This document shows, one piece after another, positions 60,301 to 64,000 of a stretch of DNA of 64,000 nucleotides (position 1 is its first letter; each line of letters starts with the position of its first letter). Source of the DNA: Cloacibacterium normanense (GTDB lineage Bacteria; Bacteroidota; Bacteroidia; Flavobacteriales; Weeksellaceae). The DNA is taken from positions 992,001 through 1,056,000 of the forward strand of contig NZ_CP034157.1 in NCBI RefSeq assembly GCF_003860565.1, given 5' to 3'. The notes beneath the pieces were generated by a model that saw only the letters and a program-made list of their open reading frames with translations, did not search any database and was not told the DNA's origin. The position numbers were made by a program, and so were the translations under genes.

Positions 60301-61497
60301 ATTATTTTTCAAACTCCTGCGCCAAGTTCTGATGCTACTCAGACTTTCTGCATCAGTGAAAATGCCAACCTAAGTAAAATTACTATTACAGGAAATCAAA
60401 TAAAATGGTACGATGCTGTTTCTGGCGGAAATCTACTGTCTAGTTCTACCGTTTTGGAAAATGCTAAAACTTATTATGCCACTCAAACGCTTAATAATTG
60501 TGAAAGTGTGAGCAGAACTCCTGTTACGGTGAGTCTAGTTACGTCTACTATTGTGGCCAATGATTATGTGGAAAAACTCTGTGACTTAGGAAATGACAAA
60601 AAAGAAGTCATCAATCTTACTCAATATGAATCTAAACTTTTGGCGAATACTTCTGGATATCAATTCAAATATTATAATGCCAAAATGCAAGTTATCTCTA
60701 CGATTTCTACATATTCTATCGCTTTAGGAAATACCGATATCTATGTTAATATTTCTACTTCTAAAGGCTGTGATAAAATGGTGAAACTTTCATTCATTTT
60801 GAATGAAGTTCCAACGGTGGAATTACCGAAAGAAATAGAACTTTGCTCTGTTAATGACATCACTCTCGATGCAGGAAGTGGATATTCACAATACGAATGG
60901 ACCTATAATGGTAAATTCTATAGTGACCAACAATGGATTAAGCCTACAAATACTGGAAATTATTCGGTAAAAGTTACCAATGCTTCAGGTTGTAGTTTTA
61001 GAACTTCTACTCAAATTATTTCCCCTGTGATTCCGAAAATTGCGACGATCAATATTACGAATGATACCGCGATTATCATCATGGAATCTAATAATGCTTA
61101 TGAATATTCTTTAGATGGAATTCATTGGCAAAATAACAACCTATTCTCTAATTTAAATAATGGAGTACACTCTGTATATGTAAGAATTAAAGGTAAAATT
61201 TGCAGCATTACTCAAGGTTCTTTTACTATTTTTGATATTCCACACGTTATTACTCCTAATGGTGACCACGTGAATGATACATGGAAAATAGAGGGTATAG
61301 AGGTTTATAAAGGTTCTACTGTACAAGTATTTAATCGTCATGGTGAAATCGTGCTTCAAACCGTGATTGCCTCTTCATTTGAATGGAATGGGAAATTAGC
61401 AGGTAGACCTTTACCGACCGATAATTATTTCTATGTCATCAAACTATCAGATGGCAGAGTGCTCACAGGAAATTTATTGATTAAAAACCGAAATTAA
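54310..61497 (+). CDS. Giant SprB-like repetitive adhesin with T9SS type B sorting domain
   Basis: A 2395-residue secreted protein. Signal peptide ends near residue 21 (KETFAQ). Residues ~70-300 form a beta-sandwich-like N-terminal domain; ~390-590 include a short Ig/PKD-like module (SYLWSTGEKTQSITVNA). From ~590 to ~1920, 18 repeats of ~74 residues share QPTCGxxGSITI, YSFDGGxTW, LxPGxY and KNxxGC. Two Ig-like modules (FCIQDNAKISNLLATG, FCISENANLSKITITG) and the type B sorting domain (ITPNGDHVNDTWKIEG, FEWNGK, YVIKLSDGR) end it. Such proteins are surface adhesins; SprB itself drives gliding in Flavobacterium. It shares its C-terminal modules with the T9SS protein at 20397. Confidence 0.9.
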   Translation: MKYFYSLVLFFSLFVSKETFAQNSPEISVPKIYDDANGEIITNPQLIESIIAKRKSAMAQAQKKISKTSAAQTAVEMCSNGGFEQHETTAGNTHLKHFLYTTGDQSGPTECKAITNVADQNINIFDPNNTNIMATTVPANYIDKYIGDIKAFDQYALKVNYSDSYSMSSSVQGKRYKTNNENFLKFNFKVVLQTVYDSGHKDNQPFFKARVLNKNREVVSEFCLTGDEKNCIYTKIPDGGSSYVTLYTANWQSGMLDISAIPNNEEFTVEFIASRCGLMGHFGYAYIDDICFLHSNENVQGTVELDPLNKICPTTPVSVCGSYTIPNSGGISATVKKITLNLYDSSNKIIYSSSVPSTHDQVNKKFCFNLNASDFPNVTSANYNVGAVVEYDISGTTCSGTNFGSASDPDANPGWDISFMNCSSDCTIDLQSAKIYRCDTNGDGTEIFNLTDLESKLVSSSSGLSFSYFKNYNDAFSNINSITNYTSFNSPSATIYVRVNKSESCFKIIHANVEVKNPTVNISGILNVCSGSTVLTASAGSSYLWSTGEKTQSITVNAIGTYSVTVTDSYGCVNTGSVVIETSQTAVLPTLEVKQPSCNSSTGEIKVTSPASEYSFDNGVTWVKNNTWSNVSPGTYKVKVKTVNGCISYAQVVTIVLPASTYPNYTYKNPLFCGDKGSITITTSAAYYSFDGGATWGSSNTQDGLDPGIYKIMTKDINGCLSYINNVYINGVSLGYPQYSFVRPACTTKGSITIENQGDLYTFDGGATWVTSNTLSNLSPGTYSIAFKNNLGCLSDYQYVYLNDYSDMYPDYEIIQPVCGTGGSIIINTPGKEFSFDGGVTWITTNQKDDLKPGSYQIQVKDENGCLSQKNWAYINTPYLDYPQITLVQPTCTTNGTITVNTLNDFYSFDGGATWTTVNQKSLPPGSYQVLVKNNLGCISQENNVYLDNPVIPLADYTVVQPTCDTKGSITINTVAKEYSFDGGNTWSSSNTINNISSSTTYSLRIKSANGCMSQIVYIYISESKLPVPDYDVTNPSCGNIGSIKFNTVADFYSIDNGANWSSNPVFSPLKEGYYYLLIKNKNGCISETQYVYLDSKNSYMPKVTVTQPSCGTNGSIVINTVAEFYSINRGNTWVTSNTFTNLQPGYYYVQTKDKNDCISNQNIVYLKEFYLPEPKFTSTQPTCGVGGSITFTTTSDFYSVDGGNTWSTSNTFTNLKAGYYNPRIKNSLGCTSYYSSVSLNEFYLDRPDYSVVQPTCGNTGSITIATVADQYSFDGGNTWTTNPKLTGLKSGYYNIVIKNAKGCTSYPYGLSVNIKEYFLPKPLIKVVQPSCGKSGSISIGTSASQYSFDGGKTFTTNPILTAPTPGGYSIVIKNDLGCVSYPYYVYIQKYLTQSPRVSVVQPTCSNPYGTIYVNTPADQYSYDNGKTWTTDNTKTNLSVGTYYILTKNAQGCISDATYTYVNTPPSIPAAPLVTVKQPSACGVTDGSITINTTASSYSFNDGASWSSVNTKTNLGAGTYIIKIKSNSYSCESLTTVVNLDSGVLIAAPTYTATQPTCSVSTGSIAITSDGDSYSFDNGLSYIYGNTKTDLLPGTYYIKYRSKNGCTSEAQKVIIQKPSDLPAPQYTVAQPDCSNPLGSITITTSGALYSFDKGVTFSTSNVAKNLGPGTYDLMIKDAAGCISFISSVTVIAKPNITETPKFIVTHPTGCSSNMGSIKITTTANEYSFDDGKTWVNTSSMSLPSGSYYLRIKIGADCPSEKVLAVINAPSDAPKAPKYTVSQPLSCMNAFGSITITDSAAEYSFDDGKTYSTNPSSGNLAPGTYLIKVKNATGCESNAVTVTINKPTDYPPLPTVSVQQIDCLNASASITVTNSGAKFSIDNGLTWQTSNIFKNLSPNQYKVLIQNSKGCISEVTEVTIDTFVNPTPKPTAPSKQEFCIQDNAKISNLLATGNHLTWYDSLTGGNVLNANTLLTNGNTYYVSQKIGDCEGERIPVSVIIFQTPAPSSDATQTFCISENANLSKITITGNQIKWYDAVSGGNLLSSSTVLENAKTYYATQTLNNCESVSRTPVTVSLVTSTIVANDYVEKLCDLGNDKKEVINLTQYESKLLANTSGYQFKYYNAKMQVISTISTYSIALGNTDIYVNISTSKGCDKMVKLSFILNEVPTVELPKEIELCSVNDITLDAGSGYSQYEWTYNGKFYSDQQWIKPTNTGNYSVKVTNASGCSFRTSTQIISPVIPKIATINITNDTAIIIMESNNAYEYSLDGIHWQNNNLFSNLNNGVHSVYVRIKGKICSITQGSFTIFDIPHVITPNGDHVNDTWKIEGIEVYKGSTVQVFNRHGEIVLQTVIASSFEWNGKLAGRPLPTDNYFYVIKLSDGRVLTGNLLIKNRN
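56074..60070 (+). repeat. 18 coding repeats (~220 bp) within the adhesin gene
   Basis: Each unit encodes P-x-C, GSI-I, YSFDGG-TW, a PGxY turn and a GC-S end. Units 4-11 are the most regular; the first and last units diverge. The DNA copies differ at many positions, so they are old duplications rather than recent ones. Confidence 0.82.
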
Positions 61498-61499
61498 AG

Positions 61500-61892
61500 A
61501 TGAAAATCAAACAACTACAAAGCATTTTAGACCAGCAACCTTCTGTTTCTGGAAACACTTATTTTATCTTCATTGTTTGGGGAATATCTTGGCTGTTTGC
61601 ACTGGTCTTTTTACTCTTGGGCATTGGACTTTTGCTCGAAAGTTTGCTTCATTATAAAATATTTTTAGATACAGTTGCCCAAAAATTACATCTTGTGCTT
61701 ACTGATGAACAGCGCTGGAACATTTCTACGAGTTTGGGATGGCTCTCATTGATTCTCGCTTTTGTTTTTGGAGCGATGATTTATATCTGCAAAATGGTTT
61801 TGGTAAGAAATCACTTCATTATTTTATTAGAAGAATGGCTCATTTCTGAAATAAAAGAAGTAGAAATAAATCGTAAAATTTCAAAAAAATAA
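61500..61892 (+). CDS. Small membrane protein downstream of the adhesin
   Basis: A 130-residue protein with two long hydrophobic stretches (YFIFIVWGISWLFALVFLLL with GIGLLLESLL, and LGWLSLILAFVFGAMIYICK) separated by a soluble segment (~55-78). It starts 2 bases after the adhesin stop, so it may be translated with it and could help secretion or anchoring; this is inference. No homologue recognised. Confidence 0.6.
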   Translation: MKIKQLQSILDQQPSVSGNTYFIFIVWGISWLFALVFLLLGIGLLLESLLHYKIFLDTVAQKLHLVLTDEQRWNISTSLGWLSLILAFVFGAMIYICKMVLVRNHFIILLEEWLISEIKEVEINRKISKK

Positions 61893-61920
61893 CTAAATTT
61901 ACTCTTATAAATACCAAATT

Positions 61921-62268
61921 ATGAACACTATTATTAAACTAATTATTACCGCTGTTGCAGCTTTCGGAATTTCTAAACTGTTAAATCCTCATGTAGAAAT
62001 CACTGATTTTACTTCTGCGCTTATTTTTGCAGTAGTTTTAGGTTTGCTTAACCTTATTGTAAAGCCTATTATTTCTTTATTCTCGTTGCCAATTACCATT
62101 CTTACATTAGGATTATTTTCTTTGGTAATTAATGCTATAATTGTTCTTATTGCAGATTATTTTATAGACGGAATTAATATTGATGGATTTTTATGGGCAC
62201 TTATATTCAGTGTGGCTTTATCTATTGTCACTTCTGTTTTAGAAAGTATTTTTATCAGCAAAGAATAA
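61921..62268 (+). CDS. Phage holin family (holin superfamily IV-like) membrane protein
   Basis: A 115-residue protein with about four hydrophobic segments and the family pattern FAVVLGLLNLIVKPIISLFS, LPITILTLGLFSLVINAIIV and ALIFSVALSIVTSVLESIF. Homologues are widespread in non-phage genomes, usually as lone genes with unclear function. No phage gene lies near, so it should not be read as evidence of a prophage. It is followed by a terminator. Confidence 0.8.
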   Translation: MNTIIKLIITAVAAFGISKLLNPHVEITDFTSALIFAVVLGLLNLIVKPIISLFSLPITILTLGLFSLVINAIIVLIADYFIDGINIDGFLWALIFSVALSIVTSVLESIFISKE

Positions 62269-62293
62269 ATTCATTTCATTTTAAATATAATGC

Positions 62294-62317
62294 AAACCTC
62301 AAGAAATTGAGGTTTTT
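62294..62317 (+). terminator. Terminator after the holin-like gene
   Basis: A 9-bp stem (AAACCTCAA/TTGAGGTTT) with a GAAA loop and T residues. Confidence 0.85.
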
Positions 62318-62433
62318 CTTTTGTCTAAAAATTTTGAAAATCCTCTTCAAAATTCTGTAAATATTTTTACCCTTGACTTTTACATCTTTACAAAAAATTA
62401 AAAACAACACCATCACCTTAAAAATATAAAGTC

Positions 62434-62877
62434 ATGAGCAGAATATTATTTATTTTTTTATTTCTTATTTTCGGAAATTTGAGTGCTACCAATCCTGATG
62501 ATCTTTTGGGAACTTGGATGAGCACAGATAATAGTGTAAAAGTAGAAGTATATAAAGTCAATCATCAATTTAAGGCCAAAGTTCTTTGGTTTAATCATCT
62601 TTTAAGCGAAAGCAAAACGCCCATGCATTTATCTTTGGACACGAACAATCCCAATCCTGCATTGAGAAACAGAAAAATTCTAGGCATGGAAATTTTAGAT
62701 GGATTGCGCTATGATCCTCAGAAAAAAGAATGGGTTAATGGGAAAATTTATGACGCTTCTAGTGGAAGATATTGGAGTTCTTGTGCCAAGTTGCTCCAAA
62801 ACGGAATCTTAAAAGTTCGCGGTTTCTGGAAGGTAGAATGGATAGGAAAATCTATATCTTTTAGAAAAGTATCTTAA
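62434..62877 (+). CDS. DUF2147 family exported protein
   Basis: A 147-residue protein. The signal peptide (MSRILFIFLFLIFGNLSA) is followed by the DUF2147 pattern: DLLGTWMSTDNSVKVEVYKV, FKAKVLWFNHLL, RNRKILGMEILDGLRYDPQK, WVNGKIYDASSGRYWSSCAK and LKVRGFWKVEWIGKSISFRK. The fold is a small lipocalin-like beta barrel; the function is unknown, with a suggested role in lipid or ligand binding. It is monocistronic with a strong terminator. Confidence 0.85.
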   Translation: MSRILFIFLFLIFGNLSATNPDDLLGTWMSTDNSVKVEVYKVNHQFKAKVLWFNHLLSESKTPMHLSLDTNNPNPALRNRKILGMEILDGLRYDPQKKEWVNGKIYDASSGRYWSSCAKLLQNGILKVRGFWKVEWIGKSISFRKVS

Positions 62878-62880
62878 AAA

Positions 62881-62908
62881 AAAGACCTCCTAAAATTGGA
62901 GGTCTTTT
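62881..62908. terminator. Bidirectional terminator
   Basis: A 10-bp stem (AAAGACCTCC/GGAGGTCTTT) with A and T runs serving both convergent genes. Confidence 0.88.
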
Positions 62909-62913
62909 TTGAT

Positions 62914-64000
62914 TTATGCTCTGTCGTATAATTTTTCGTAAAGGTTAAAGAATTTTTCTTTTACCGCTTTACGTTTTAATTTCATCGTTGGAGTAAGTAA
63001 ACCATCTTCAATCGTCCAGAGCGTAGGAGTAAGCTCTATTTTCTTAATTTGCTCCCATTTTCCTAAAGTAGCATTCAGCAAATTAATATCTTTCATAATT
63101 CTTGCTTTTAGCTCAGGAGAATTCGCCATTTCTTCTGGAGTTTTGCCTATTTTAAGATGTTTTCTCTCTGCCCAAAGTTTTGCAAATGCATAGTCTGGTT
63201 GTACTAAAGCACACGGCATTTTTTCGCCGTCACCTACTACCATAATTTGTTCGATAAATTTAGAACCTTTCGCTAAATTTTCTAAAACCTGAGGCGCAAC
63301 ATATTTACCACCAGAAGTTTTGAACATTTCTTTTTTACGGTCTGTAATGTGTAAGAAACCTTCTGCATCTATATGACCGATGTCTCCCGTCATGAAGTAA
63401 CCATCTTCTGTAAATGCTTCTTTGGTTTTTTCCTCGTCTTTATAATATCCTTGGAAAACAGAAGGTCCTTTTACGGTGATTTCTCCATCTGCTTGGATTT
63501 TTACATCTAAATTATCTAAAACGTGACCTACAGTTCCTATTTTCACTCTTTCGAAAGAGTTTACCGCAATTACTGGAGACGTTTCTGTAAGCCCGTAACC
63601 TTCTAAAATAGGAATTCCAGCACCGTGGAAACTTCTGTTCAGTTTGGTAGATAGGGCAGCAGAACCACTTACTAAAGTAATCATATTGCCTCCTAAACCT
63701 TCTCTCCATTTAGAGAACACCAATTTATCTGCAATTCTATGTTTTAAAGATTTAGGTTTCTTAATATCATAATTATCTAATAAAGATAATGCCCAATAGA
63801 AAATTTTGGTTTTCAAACCACCAGCTGCAGCTCCTTTGTCTACAATTTTATCATATACTTTCTCTACCAATCTTGGTACTACAGTCATGTAATGAGGTTT
63901 CACTTCTTTTACATTATCCCCAATTTTATCAATACTTTCTGCAAAGTGAATCGAAAAACCGTTGTACATAAATAGATAAGAAATCATTCTCTCAAAAATA
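62914..64000 (-). CDS. Long-chain fatty-acyl-CoA ligase (AMP-binding), C-terminal part
   Basis: The frame is open to the window edge (upstream codons read IFER before MISYLFMYNG), so the true start lies outside; about 362 residues are visible of an expected ~590. Motifs: VSGSAALSTKLNRSFHGAGI, the adenylate motif LEGYGLTETSPVIAVN, YFMTGDIGHIDAEGFLHITD and RKKEMFKTSGGKYVAPQVLE. The ending has the catalytic-Lys region (LTPTLWTIEDGLLTPTMKLK, then RKAVKEKF). It activates fatty acids to acyl-CoA at the membrane for degradation or lipid synthesis. Confidence 0.92.
   Translation of the reverse strand, partial: IFERMISYLFMYNGFSIHFAESIDKIGDNVKEVKPHYMTVVPRLVEKVYDKIVDKGAAAGGLKTKIFYWALSLLDNYDIKKPKSLKHRIADKLVFSKWREGLGGNMITLVSGSAALSTKLNRSFHGAGIPILEGYGLTETSPVIAVNSFERVKIGTVGHVLDNLDVKIQADGEITVKGPSVFQGYYKDEEKTKEAFTEDGYFMTGDIGHIDAEGFLHITDRKKEMFKTSGGKYVAPQVLENLAKGSKFIEQIMVVGDGEKMPCALVQPDYAFAKLWAERKHLKIGKTPEEMANSPELKARIMKDINLLNATLGKWEQIKKIELTPTLWTIEDGLLTPTMKLKRKAVKEKFFNLYEKLYDRA

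Noticed and set aside
61921-62268. Prophage remnant based on the holin-like protein
   Set aside because: The family is common as a lone chromosomal gene, and no other phage genes are nearby.

Overview
The window is AT-rich chromosomal DNA from a member of the Bacteroidota, most likely class Flavobacteriia near the Chryseobacterium/Cloacibacterium group (Weeksellaceae). The signs are TAnnTTTG promoters (several with a TTG box 18-20 bases upstream), two type IX secretion (T9SS type B) cargo proteins, a GldI-like lipoprotein, SusC/TonB-type and FadL-type outer membrane proteins, a RES-Xre toxin-antitoxin pair, a DUF6266 protein, and intergenic palindromes of the kind common in flavobacterial genomes. 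No rRNA, tRNA or CRISPR array was seen.

Layout. 1-36.8 kb is mostly housekeeping: the end of ilvE, two peptidyl-prolyl isomerase lipoproteins, a RES-Xre pair, a NIF3-like protein, a zinc-ribbon-family protein without cysteines, kdsA, a TonB receptor, MATE, tatC, kdsD (kdsA and KdsD both serve Kdo synthesis), recQ, a glycosyltransferase, lpd, a 1348-residue T9SS protein, a short second ssb, hisS, a FadL-like porin, pruA, lipocalin, an oxidoreductase and dps. Two short promoter-to-terminator units with overlapping micro-ORFs lie at 30.6-30.8 and 32.2-32.4 kb.

37-43 kb is an accessory zone. It holds an IS3-family element, four copies of a dispersed repeat of up to 175 bp, an NhaC-family transporter behind what looks like a very small SAM-I-type riboswitch, an orphan excisionase-like HTH protein, and an array of GAC/GTC trinucleotides spaced exactly 10 bp apart in front of a DUF6266 gene.

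43.2-50.5 kb is a defence island. A DpnII-type (GATC) restriction-modification operon (DpnM-like methylase, DpnII-like nuclease, DpnA-like methylase) has a 762-residue protein inserted tightly between the nuclease and the second methylase. That protein combines a PD-(D/E)XK nuclease-like segment, a DGQHR domain and a C-terminal HEPN-like RNxxVH motif. A single-chain GmrSD-type (DUF262/DUF1524) protein follows. This is the best candidate for an undescribed system.

50.6-64 kb returns to core genes: an L,D-transpeptidase, mnmE (probably leaderless), small membrane and lipoproteins, a 2395-residue SprB-like adhesin with 18 internal repeats, a holin-like membrane protein, a DUF2147 protein and the end of a long-chain acyl-CoA ligase that runs off the window.
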